A DNA stretch of 64,000 nt. Source: Flavisolibacter nicotianae. Its GTDB lineage: Bacteria; Bacteroidota; Bacteroidia; Chitinophagales; Chitinophagaceae. Under the pieces are notes generated by a model. That model saw nothing but the letters and a program-made list of their open reading frames with translations. It did no database searches and was not told the origin of the DNA. Where the stretch lies: positions 124,001 through 188,000 of the forward strand of contig NZ_RBCI01000007.1 in NCBI RefSeq assembly GCF_003628535.1, read 5' to 3'. Numbering within the stretch: the stretch's first letter is position 1; every line of letters starts with the position of its first letter. Positions 26,144 through 33,924 of this stretch are shown piece after piece. A program made the position numbers and the translations under genes.

Positions 26144-27832
26144 TTAGTGAAAAGTGTAATCCACACCGGTTACCTGGGTTAACAGGTTTTGTGGTGCATC
26201 GAGTACTATCGCATTTTTTTCCGGTAAAGGGGCCACTGGCGAATGAATGGAAAGATATTCCTTTACCACCTCGTGTAAATGATAGGGCGTGTTTTCCGGT
26301 TCGGCAACATTTACCAGCCGGCACAGCATATTCGGGGGATCACCCTCCCGTTCACAGGCACAAATCGTGTACAGTTGCTCGTCTGCGACCGGTTTGTCAT
26401 CAATGGTCATGGATTGAATGCGCCTTCGCCTTTCATCGAACGCCCTAAAGCGAACCTTCATCCCCTTGAACTTGACGATCCAGCCACCTAGCCGCTGGGA
26501 TGCTTCCTTTGCGAAAACATTGTTTAATTCGGTTTCAAGCCAGGCTTTCAATTGTCGCCCTGAGATTTTACCTGTTCGAACACGGGAATCAACGGGCAGC
26601 ATGTCGTACAAAAAAGCCTCTGTGATCGGGATGTTCCCGGTGCTGTCTTTTTTGCTGCGCGGCGGGCAAAAGCGAAATCCATTTGAAAGAACAATATCTG
26701 TCCCCACCTTCCATTTCAATGCATCGATAATCAAGGTATCAATCGAGTTTTCCACGACAAAATAGCGGTACAACGGCACTTTGCTATAGCCAATTACGTT
26801 ATCCATCGATTGCCGGAACGGTTGCTCGGCTTCTTTAATGATCCGAACGAGTTCCTCGTCGGGCTGGAATTTCGACGGATCCACTTCGAGCAAAGAATAT
26901 TGTTCGTTGACAATCTTACCGTTTTCCACAAGCAAGTCGAGGCGCCCAACAAAAGAGCCGAACGCACCGGGTTCCACCACTTTTGCATACGTGCATTGAA
27001 TGGGTTTGCGCACCCGTTCATGTGTGTCGCCACCAAAAATATAATCGACGCCCCTGCATTCTTCTCTGTTCGCAAGTGCAATTTGCTGCGATAATCCCAA
27101 ATGCGAAAGGATGATCACCAATTGACATTGCTCCTGCTCACGGAGGACATTGATATAATAAGGAAGGTTCTCTTCCGGCCGGGTATACACAATGCCTTTG
27201 CTGTACGCAGGTGACTGGCGGATAGGTACCAGCGGATCCGTGTAACCGATAAAACCAATTTTCACACCGGCAGCACTCCAGGTTGTATAGGGAGGAAAGA
27301 TCAGTTCTCCTTTTTGACCACCGCCAAGATCGTGGTACATATTGGCGCAGATCTTCGGCGCATCCAACCCACCTAATAGCTTCTGCATGCCTTTCTTATA
27401 ATACACAACTTCCCAGTTGCCCGGCAGGTAAAGATTGTAGTCCATTGCATTTAAAACCGGTTGAAGGGCTTTGCCGGTCGTTTCCACACTTAGCATACTG
27501 CCCTGGAACATGTCGCCGGTATCGATGATAAACGTAGCCGGATTTTGTTGGCGAACCTTCTTAAAATACGTTGCGATGTGCGCATAGCCGCCAGTCTGGC
27601 GGAAAGCCATTTTGTCGTTTTCCCAAAACAATTCATCGTGCGGGTGCAACTGGCAATGCACATCGGTTGTTTGCAGCAAGGTGAGAACCTGCTGGCCTTT
27701 CCCCGGTTTGAACCCTGGTTCTGCTGTTGCAGTAGGACTGTTTTCGACCGGCAACAAGGACGAAAGGGGGTTAATGGTCAAACTCAGACCCGCTAGTGTC
27801 GAAAATTGCAGGAAATTTCTTCTGGATTGCAT
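26144..27832 (-). CDS. Tat-exported SoxB-like metallophosphatase / 5'-nucleotidase family protein
   Basis: This is a 562-residue protein. The start at 27832 gives a twin-arginine signal (MQSRRNFLQFSTLAGLSLTI); an upstream in-frame Met at 27886 only adds non-signal residues. The metallophosphatase domain shows QTTDVHCQLHPH, FIIDTGDMFQGS, YLPGNWEVVYY, IILSHLGLSQQ and FGGDTHERV. A 5'-nucleotidase C-terminal domain follows (VVENSIDTLIIDALKWKVGTD, SNGFRF). The GNWE in place of the GNHE of true nucleotidases is the SoxB-like variant, and the setting among sulfur genes supports sulfate-thiol (thiosulfate) hydrolase-like chemistry rather than nucleotide hydrolysis. No other Sox genes are present in the window. 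Confidence 0.8.
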   Translation of the reverse strand: MQSRRNFLQFSTLAGLSLTINPLSSLLPVENSPTATAEPGFKPGKGQQVLTLLQTTDVHCQLHPHDELFWENDKMAFRQTGGYAHIATYFKKVRQQNPATFIIDTGDMFQGSMLSVETTGKALQPVLNAMDYNLYLPGNWEVVYYKKGMQKLLGGLDAPKICANMYHDLGGGQKGELIFPPYTTWSAAGVKIGFIGYTDPLVPIRQSPAYSKGIVYTRPEENLPYYINVLREQEQCQLVIILSHLGLSQQIALANREECRGVDYIFGGDTHERVRKPIQCTYAKVVEPGAFGSFVGRLDLLVENGKIVNEQYSLLEVDPSKFQPDEELVRIIKEAEQPFRQSMDNVIGYSKVPLYRYFVVENSIDTLIIDALKWKVGTDIVLSNGFRFCPPRSKKDSTGNIPITEAFLYDMLPVDSRVRTGKISGRQLKAWLETELNNVFAKEASQRLGGWIVKFKGMKVRFRAFDERRRRIQSMTIDDKPVADEQLYTICACEREGDPPNMLCRLVNVAEPENTPYHLHEVVKEYLSIHSPVAPLPEKNAIVLDAPQNLLTQVTGVDYTFH

Positions 27833-27882
27833 AAAAAATGGTTTGCAAAAATGTTGACTGCATTTACCCTGACTGGCAATTT

Positions 27883-27975
27883 TCAATAGGCCAACGCATC
27901 ATCGGCCACCCAGTTTATATACTGCTTGTACGGCTTGCCATACGATGACTGGATAAAATAGTTTGCTCCCGACAT
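27883..27975 (-). CDS. Possible 30-residue open frame between the MBL-rhodanese and SoxB-like genes
   Basis: A short frame begins at 27975, 8 bases after the stop of the MBL-rhodanese gene, and ends before the SoxB-like gene. It encodes a Tyr-rich peptide starting MSGANYFIQSSYGKPYKQYI and ending ADDALAY. It may be a genuine small protein or the tail of a decayed gene. No homologue is known to me. Confidence 0.3.
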   Translation of the reverse strand: MSGANYFIQSSYGKPYKQYINWVADDALAY

Positions 27976-27983
27976 TTTGCTTT

Positions 27984-29405
27984 TTATTTTTTTACCAATG
28001 TTGATGGACAGACGTATGCCGTGACTGGCACAGTACCTGTTTCCTTGATGGCTTTGAATCCGCCTTTCACGTCAACCAGGTTGTGATACCCCCTTGCCCG
28101 AAGGATGGAGTTAAAGATCATGGAACGGTATCCACCGGCACAGTGCACATAATACGTCTGGCCTTTATCCAGCGCCGGCAAATGATCGTTGATGTTGTCA
28201 AGCGGTGTGCTGGACGCACCTTCTACATGCTCGCTGGTAAATTCACCGGGCTTGCGGACATCGAGAACCTGTATCGTTCCTTTCTCCCTTTTATCTGCAA
28301 ATTCTTCTGCAGTAACGGATGGAATATGATCCACTTCTTTGCCTGCATTTTTCCATGCAGCAAATCCGCCTTCCAGGAACCCGATCGTATAGTCGTAACC
28401 GACTCGTGCCAACCGGGTAATGACTTCCTCTTCCCGCCCTTTGTCGGTTACCAGTAATATTTGTTGCCTGATATCCGGAATTAAAGCGCCAACCCAGGGA
28501 GCGAAACTTCCATCGATTCCAATATTGATCGAATTGGGAATAAAGCCACTGGCAAAGGTTTGCGGGTCTCTTGTGTCAAGAATAATGGCACCAGTTTCGT
28601 TGGCCGCCGTTTCAAATGCCGCAGGCGAAAGTGCATGATTTCCGCGCCGCATAACGTCTGTTATGCTTTCGTAACCCTGTTTGTTCAGCATTACGTTGAG
28701 GGGAAAATAAGCGGGAGGTACAGCCAACCCTGCGGTGACCTCTTTGACAAATTCTTCTTTGGTCATATTGGCCCGCAGGGCGTAGTTCGTTTGCTTCTGG
28801 TGACCAAGTGTATCGGACGTTTCTTTGCTCATGTTTTTGCCGCAAGCGCTTCCGGCGCCGTGGGCCGGGTAAACAATAATGTCATCGGCCAGGGGCATGA
28901 TCTTGTTTCGGAGCGAATCGTAAAGCGTACCGGCCAGTTCTTGCTGCGTCATGTGGGCTGCCTTTTGTGCAAGGTCTGGCCGGCCTACATCGCCGATAAA
29001 CAATGTGTCACCGGAAAACAGTGCCACGTCTTTTCCCGCCTCGTCTTTCAGCAGGTAACTGGAACTTTCCATTGTATGGCCGGGAGTGTGCAGAACTTTA
29101 AACCTGACTTTTCCAATTTGAAACTCCTCGCCATCTTTTGCAATGATTGCGTCAAAGGAAGGATTGGCGTTAGGGCCATAGACTATCGGCGCACCCGTTT
29201 GCTTTGAAAGATCGAGATGACCGGATACAAAATCAGCATGGAAGTGGGTCTCAAAAACATATTTGATTCTTGCCTTATTGTTTTTTGCTTTTTGTATGTA
29301 TGGATCTACTTCCCGCAACGGATCGATCACAACGGCTTCGCCTTCGCTCTCTATATAATAGGCTCCCTGTGCAAGACAGCCTGTATAAATCTGTTCTATC
29401 TTCAT
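27984..29405 (-). CDS. MBL-fold persulfide dioxygenase-like protein with two C-terminal rhodanese domains
   Basis: This 473-residue cytoplasmic protein has an ETHE1/glyoxalase II-type metallo-beta-lactamase domain (about residues 1-245). Its motifs are FETHFHADFVSGH, HTPGHTMESSSYLL and FSGDTLFIGDVGRPDL. Two rhodanese domains follow. The first (about 265-365) has TDKGREEE where the active cysteine loop should be, so it appears catalytically dead; the second (about 370-465) has the active loop VHCAGGYRS. Such fusions oxidise glutathione persulfide to sulfite and transfer the sulfane sulfur. The gene is preceded by its own GTGA-N6-TCAC site, centred about 61 bp before the start. Confidence 0.9.
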   Translation of the reverse strand: MKIEQIYTGCLAQGAYYIESEGEAVVIDPLREVDPYIQKAKNNKARIKYVFETHFHADFVSGHLDLSKQTGAPIVYGPNANPSFDAIIAKDGEEFQIGKVRFKVLHTPGHTMESSSYLLKDEAGKDVALFSGDTLFIGDVGRPDLAQKAAHMTQQELAGTLYDSLRNKIMPLADDIIVYPAHGAGSACGKNMSKETSDTLGHQKQTNYALRANMTKEEFVKEVTAGLAVPPAYFPLNVMLNKQGYESITDVMRRGNHALSPAAFETAANETGAIILDTRDPQTFASGFIPNSINIGIDGSFAPWVGALIPDIRQQILLVTDKGREEEVITRLARVGYDYTIGFLEGGFAAWKNAGKEVDHIPSVTAEEFADKREKGTIQVLDVRKPGEFTSEHVEGASSTPLDNINDHLPALDKGQTYYVHCAGGYRSMIFNSILRARGYHNLVDVKGGFKAIKETGTVPVTAYVCPSTLVKK

Positions 29406-29459
29406 TGTTGTGTATTGATGTTTGAAATATAAATTTCGCCCTGTCGGACGATATTGAAC

Positions 29460-29473
29460 GTGACTGCGATCAC
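29460..29473. promoter_or_regulatory. CRP-type operator GTGA-N6-TCAC, site 4 (MBL-rhodanese gene)
   Basis: Perfect palindrome GTGACTGCGATCAC in the 82-bp gap between the TauE/SafE stop and the MBL-rhodanese start. Centre about 61 bp before that start, with TATATTTC between as a -7 candidate. Confidence 0.75.
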
Positions 29474-29487
29474 AGTTATCACCAGGT

Positions 29488-30285
29488 TTATTTTAAGATC
29501 GTTTCCTTTAAAATAATATAAACACCCATCACCAGCACAAACCAACCAAATCCTTTCTTCAGCCTCTCGCCCTGGATCTTTTTGCCCAGAGCGCCGCCAA
29601 TGAAAATTCCCGTAATGGCAATGAGCGTTACTTTCAGTAAGAAGAACCAATCCATCGAAAAATGGCCCAGGTCGCCGGTAAAGCCAATGAGAGAATTCAA
29701 AGCGATGATCATCAGCGATGTGCCGATTGCCCGTTTCATGGGAAGTTTGAGCAGTAAAACGAGGGCCGGGATCAGCAAAAAACCGCCACCGGCACCAAGC
29801 AAACCGGTTACCAGTCCGATCGCTACGCCATAAACAACCAGCTTGTCAAACCGGATGCTGTTCTTGCTTTCTTCATCTTCGGCCTGCACATTTTTGTTGC
29901 GGATCATGCTGATGGAAGCAATCAGCATCAACAGGGCGAAAAGCACCATGGTCAGCAGGGATTCGGTGACAGGCACACCGCCAATCGTCACAATGGTTTT
30001 CGGGATTGCCGGCACGAGAAACTTACGGGTAAGAAAAACAGTCACGATAGAAGAAGCACCGAACAAAAGAGCTGCTTTCATATTCACCAAACCCCTTCGA
30101 AGGTTGTTAAAAGCACCAACCAGGCTGGTGGAACCGACAACAAAGAGAGAGTAGGACGTTGCAAGCAGCGGCTGGAGGCCAAACAAATAGACCATCACTG
30201 GAACGGTTAAGATAGACCCGCCGCCACCAATAAGGCCAAGTGAGATCCCGATAAGGAGAGATGCAATGTATCCGATAGTTTCCAT
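29488..30285 (-). CDS. TauE/SafE family permease (predicted sulfite/organosulfonate exporter)
   Basis: This is a 265-residue integral membrane protein with about eight hydrophobic segments in two repeats. Each repeat begins with a glycine-rich motif (GLIGGGGSILTVPVMVYLFG near the N terminus and LLGAGGGFLLIPALVLLL near residue 165), which is the TauE/SafE signature. Beside a persulfide dioxygenase-like enzyme it would export the sulfite produced. A GTGA-N6-TCAC site is centred about 57 bp before the start codon. Transcribed in the same direction as the regulator gene, which ends about 60 bp upstream of its start. Confidence 0.9.
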   Translation of the reverse strand: METIGYIASLLIGISLGLIGGGGSILTVPVMVYLFGLQPLLATSYSLFVVGSTSLVGAFNNLRRGLVNMKAALLFGASSIVTVFLTRKFLVPAIPKTIVTIGGVPVTESLLTMVLFALLMLIASISMIRNKNVQAEDEESKNSIRFDKLVVYGVAIGLVTGLLGAGGGFLLIPALVLLLKLPMKRAIGTSLMIIALNSLIGFTGDLGHFSMDWFFLLKVTLIAITGIFIGGALGKKIQGERLKKGFGWFVLVMGVYIILKETILK

Positions 30286-30335
30286 GTATGCTGCTTGTTT
30301 TCATGCAAAGCTGCGACAAACGAAATTCATCTTTC

Positions 30336-30349
30336 GTGATGTTGGTCAC
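30336..30349. promoter_or_regulatory. CRP-type operator GTGA-N6-TCAC, site 5 (tauE/safE gene)
   Basis: Perfect palindrome GTGATGTTGGTCAC overlapping the last codon of the Crp/Fnr gene. Centre about 57 bp before the permease start; CAGCTTTG lies between as a -7 candidate. Confidence 0.75.
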
Positions 30350-30993
30350 GACAGCGCTTTTTCCAAATTCAGCAATTCCACATGGTTGCCGTTCGTTTTT
30401 ACAAGGCCTCTTTCGGCCAGCTTTTTCATGAGGCGGGAAATGACTTCTCGGGATGAATTAAGATCCTGTGCAATTTCTGTGAACGACACATCAATGATGT
30501 TGGTATGAAAGGTCTCCTGGTGACGCTTCAGGTAAAAAACCAATCGTTCGTCCATGTTCCGGAAAGCAATATGGTCAATCGTTTGCAGCAATTCGTCAAA
30601 GCGTTCCCGATAAGAACCAACGGCAAACTGCGCCCAGCTTTTGTATTTACCCATCCACGCATCAACATATTGCACGGGAATACCCAGGACCGTAGACGGC
30701 ACAACGGCTTTTGCCATCAGACCGCTGGTTTCCTGGCCCAATGCGCAAACAAGCGAAATGGCGCATGCCTTGCCGGCATCCAGGTAGTACATAAAAAACT
30801 CATTACCCTGGTTGTCTTCCCGGTAAATCTTGATCAGCCCGTCCAGCACGAGCAAGGCCGAACGAATATTCTGGCCGGTCCGCATCAGGATTTCATCTTC
30901 TTTTAGCGATTTGATGTCGGCTACCCTGACAATCTCTTCGATCAGTTCTTTTTCCAGGCTGGGAAAATGTGACGAAAGTTCTTTTTCTGTCAT
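30346..30993 (-). CDS. Crp/Fnr family transcriptional regulator of the sulfur cluster
   Basis: This is a 215-residue regulator from Met 30993 (MTEKELSSHFPSLE), the usual length; upstream in-frame Mets extend to 31116 but add non-conserved residues. The cyclic-nucleotide-binding-type beta-roll is N-terminal (DEILMRTGQNIRSALLVLDG, YREDNQGNEFFMYYL) and the winged helix-turn-helix C-terminal (FTEIAQDLNSSREVISRLMK). The recognition helix SREVISR keeps the Arg, Glu and Arg (about residues 182, 183, 187) equivalent to R180, E181 and R185 of E. coli CRP that read GTGA. There is no FNR-type N-terminal cysteine cluster; Cys residues near the beta-roll (GKACAISLVCAL) could sense persulfide or redox state. 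It probably controls the five palindromes at 24.3-30.3 kb. Confidence 0.88.
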   Translation of the reverse strand: MTEKELSSHFPSLEKELIEEIVRVADIKSLKEDEILMRTGQNIRSALLVLDGLIKIYREDNQGNEFFMYYLDAGKACAISLVCALGQETSGLMAKAVVPSTVLGIPVQYVDAWMGKYKSWAQFAVGSYRERFDELLQTIDHIAFRNMDERLVFYLKRHQETFHTNIIDVSFTEIAQDLNSSREVISRLMKKLAERGLVKTNGNHVELLNLEKALS

Positions 30994-31152
30994 ATCGCAA
31001 AGGTAAGACTGCCATCGATGGGCCGGCTGTTGAAAGGCCGCATCACCGCCCGGCATTTGCTGCAAAAGTTCCCACATTTCCGCCGAATAAAAAAGTGTGA
31101 CCTGCCTTTGAATCAATGAAGATCGTGGTACAATCTTTTAAAATGTCGTTTT

Positions 31153-32784
31153 ATGCATAAGCTGGAAAAACATTCAACGCCGGAAGCAACGTCCTGGTGG
31201 CAAACCGGCATTTTCTATGAAGTCTATCTCCGGTCTTTCAAAGACAGCAGCGGCGACGGCATCGGTGATTTGCGCGGTGTCTTGCAACAACTTGACTACC
31301 TGGAATGGCTTGGCGTCACGGCTATCTGGCTGACACCGTTCTATCCATCGCCGATGAAAGATTTTGGTTACGATATTTCGGACTACACGGCGGTTCACCC
31401 GTTGTTTGGAACCATGGAAGATTTTGAGGAGTTGGTTGCTGCGGTGCATCAGCGAGGCATGAAGCTCGTTGTCGATTTTGTTCCCAATCACACCTCAGAC
31501 CAGCATCCCTGGTTCAAGGAATCCCGCAGTTCCATCGACAATCCCAAACGCGACTGGTATTATTGGAAGGACGCCAAAAGCGATGGCCGGCCACCAAATA
31601 ACTGGCTCGGTGTATTAGGCGGAAGCGCCTGGGAACGGGATGAACAAAGCGGCCAATATTACTATCATGCATTCTTAAAAGAACAACCCGACTTAAACCT
31701 CCGCAATCCCGACGTGCAGGAAGCCATACTCGACGTCATGCGTTTTTGGCTGAACAAAGGGGTGGACGGATTCCGGGTAGACGTGATGTGGCATCTGGCA
31801 AAAGACGAAAAATGGCGCGACAATCCCCGTAATCCCAACTTTAAATCGTCGATGCCCGACTGCGATCAACTACTCCAGGTTTTTTCATGCGACCAGCCGG
31901 AAGTGCATGCGATCGTACGTCGGTTTCGCGACCTGCTTGACGAATACGAAGACAAAGTGCTGATGGGGGAGTTGTACCTGTCGATGGACAAGACCATCCG
32001 GTATTATGGAGAGGAACAACGCGGCGCCCAGATGCCAGGAAATTTTCAACTGCTTTTTCTGCCCTGGAAAGCCGAAGATATTGGCATCGCGATCGACCAG
32101 TACGAAGCAGCACTTCCGGACAAGGCATGGCCAAACTGGAACATCGGAAACCACGACAGGCCCCGCCTGATCAGCCGGATCGGCGAAGCGCAAACGAAGG
32201 TAGCAGCGCTTTTACTGCTCACCCTTCGTGGTACGCCAACAATGTATTACGGTGACGAAATCGGCATGCAAAACGTTACCATTCCCAAAAACGAAATCCA
32301 GGATCCGCAAGGCTTACTGATGCCGGATAAGAACCTGAGCCGCGATCCGATCCGAACCCCTATGCAATGGGATGCGACAGAGAACAGCGGTTTTACTACG
32401 GGCAAGCCCTGGCTGCGGCTGGACGAAAATTTCAAAGAAAATAATGTGGAAACACAGAGGAATGATCCATCCTCACTGCTTCATTTTTACCGGCGGCTGA
32501 TTGCCCTACGCCAAAAAGAACCGTCACTTTATAGCGGTGATTATTACCCGGTCGTTACTAACGGAAAGCTGCTGGCTTTTATCAGAAAAGAACCTGGCAG
32601 CATCTCTTTCCTTGTCGTTTTGAATTTGACCGGCGACGCGGTTGTTTATGAGCCGAAAGAGGAGAGGCGAAAAGGGAAAATCATTCTTTCGATACAGGCG
32701 GAAAATGAAGGACAGCCTTTTGAATTTGGGTTTACGTTGGCAGGAAACGAAGGTGTTATCGTATCGCTGGAAGGATGCGAATAA
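31153..32784 (+). CDS. GH13 alpha-amylase-family enzyme (alpha-glucosidase / oligo-1,6-glucosidase type)
   Basis: This 543-residue cytoplasmic enzyme has no signal peptide. GH13 regions are intact: WLTPFYPSPMKDFGYDISDY, DFVPNHTSDQHPWF (region I), GFRVDVMWHLA with the nucleophile Asp (region II), MGELYLS with the acid Glu (region III) and IGNHDRPRLISR (region IV). The QPDLNLRNP stretch after the B domain is typical of the oligo-1,6-glucosidase/trehalose-related subfamilies. It would hydrolyse or rearrange short alpha-glucosides. It starts 160 bp away from, and divergent to, the Crp/Fnr gene. Confidence 0.9.
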   Translation: MHKLEKHSTPEATSWWQTGIFYEVYLRSFKDSSGDGIGDLRGVLQQLDYLEWLGVTAIWLTPFYPSPMKDFGYDISDYTAVHPLFGTMEDFEELVAAVHQRGMKLVVDFVPNHTSDQHPWFKESRSSIDNPKRDWYYWKDAKSDGRPPNNWLGVLGGSAWERDEQSGQYYYHAFLKEQPDLNLRNPDVQEAILDVMRFWLNKGVDGFRVDVMWHLAKDEKWRDNPRNPNFKSSMPDCDQLLQVFSCDQPEVHAIVRRFRDLLDEYEDKVLMGELYLSMDKTIRYYGEEQRGAQMPGNFQLLFLPWKAEDIGIAIDQYEAALPDKAWPNWNIGNHDRPRLISRIGEAQTKVAALLLLTLRGTPTMYYGDEIGMQNVTIPKNEIQDPQGLLMPDKNLSRDPIRTPMQWDATENSGFTTGKPWLRLDENFKENNVETQRNDPSSLLHFYRRLIALRQKEPSLYSGDYYPVVTNGKLLAFIRKEPGSISFLVVLNLTGDAVVYEPKEERRKGKIILSIQAENEGQPFEFGFTLAGNEGVIVSLEGCE

Positions 32785-32898
32785 CCTGATGAAAGAGAAT
32801 TTTACCCCGACTCACTATTGCTGTTAAATACCGACACCCCTTTGTCAGAAGTTGGATTGTCGTACGCCAATTGGCTTTCATCGCCTTCGTATTCGAAC

Positions 32899-32932
32899 AA
32901 AAAAAGCCGCAAAAGAATTACGGCTTTTTTTG
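32899..32932. terminator. Bidirectional terminator between GH13 and the duplicated lipoprotein gene
   Basis: AAAAAGCCG (32901-32909) pairs with CGGCTTTTT (32921-32929), flanked by an A run and a T run, so it can work for both convergent genes. Confidence 0.8.
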
Positions 32933-32951
32933 CATTACTCTTTTGTAAGCA

Positions 32952-33704
32952 CTAATACCGTTGCACAATGCGAAACACAAATCGCTCCGGTGTGGTAAGC
33001 ACTCCCGATGCTGCCCGTCTTTTCTTTAATTGATCTGACTTCCAGTAAGCATAGGCTTTTGCTGTATCGGTAAGCGCCGTAACCAATCGTACCTGGTTGC
33101 TATCGTCCGCGTCGTGGCCATATGCTCTGACAACGATTCCATTGTCTATCCGTTCCTGTTCTCCTTCCTTAAACGATTTTTCCCAGGCAGTCCAACCTTT
33201 GACCTTAAACGTTGTTTCGGACCGGAGGGTGGCGCCTATCCTGGCGGTATCCTGGAAGGTCATGGTTATAAACTGGACAGTGGGTGTGCCCATAACGCCA
33301 CCTTTCTGCATGGCTTGTTTCAGGCCGGAACTTTTGGCAAAGGCTTTTGCTTTCGCCATGTCGTCGGCTTTCAGGGCTACCAGAACCGTACTTGAATCAG
33401 TTGCACCACGACCGATCACATAATTGTGCAGGCCGCTGGACATTCTTGCAGAATCGTGTCCGTCATAAGCCATTTTCCAGGCTGTAAAATCTTTGACCTT
33501 GTGCCGAACAATCAACATGGCCTGCGGCGATGTAACGATCGTGCTTGTGGGAGTCGTTGTTGCCGGCGTGGTGCTCGTCTCTTTTCCGGCAGTGTCGCTG
33601 GTTGTTGCGGAAGAAGGCTTGTTTTGATCATTGCTGGTACAGGCAAGCAGGAAAAGCTGCGTTGCCGCCAATACAGCAAGCATGCGCATTGAAAAAAGCG
33701 TCAT
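32952..33704 (-). CDS. Lipoprotein with two tandem dimeric alpha/beta-barrel-like domains
   Basis: This is a 250-residue lipoprotein (lipobox LLAC near residue 22), then a Thr/Ser-rich linker. Two related units of about 90 residues follow. The first is MLIVRHKVKDFTAWKMAYDG to FITMTFQD and the second is TTFKVKGWTAWEKSFKEGE to FVFRIVQRY. Each has the pattern V-K-x-(F/W)-T-A-W-(K/E)-x-x-(Y/F) followed by an Asp-Asp strand and a K-A-(K/Y)-A helix. This resembles ABM/dimeric alpha-beta barrel domains fused as an internal duplication. No catalytic function can be named. It could bind a small hydrophobic ligand. Confidence 0.75.
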   Translation of the reverse strand: MTLFSMRMLAVLAATQLFLLACTSNDQNKPSSATTSDTAGKETSTTPATTTPTSTIVTSPQAMLIVRHKVKDFTAWKMAYDGHDSARMSSGLHNYVIGRGATDSSTVLVALKADDMAKAKAFAKSSGLKQAMQKGGVMGTPTVQFITMTFQDTARIGATLRSETTFKVKGWTAWEKSFKEGEQERIDNGIVVRAYGHDADDSNQVRLVTALTDTAKAYAYWKSDQLKKRRAASGVLTTPERFVFRIVQRY

Positions 33705-33883
33705 AATTGAAATGTTTTAAGAGTGAAGAATAAAGGGGCGGGCCGTAAACAAGGGGTAGCGTAATAAATATACTCAATTATCAGCCTGCTTCAATTTTTC
33801 TTTACTGATTTCGCTTGCGGAAATTTGTTCCACTTTCCGTCATAAACAAGACTTGCCGGATTGTACCCTGAAAATTGCCTGAA

Positions 33884-33917
33884 TTGGAAAAAAAATGAAT
33901 TCACGGCCCTAGCTTTG
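33884..33917 (+). promoter_or_regulatory. Promoter immediately before the esterase gene
   Basis: TAGCTTTG (33910-33917) matches the TAnnTTTG -7 element exactly, with TTG at 33884-33886 upstream. The predicted start is at about 33924, one base before the ATG, so the mRNA would be nearly leaderless. Confidence 0.45.
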
Positions 33918-33924
33918 AGTTCAT

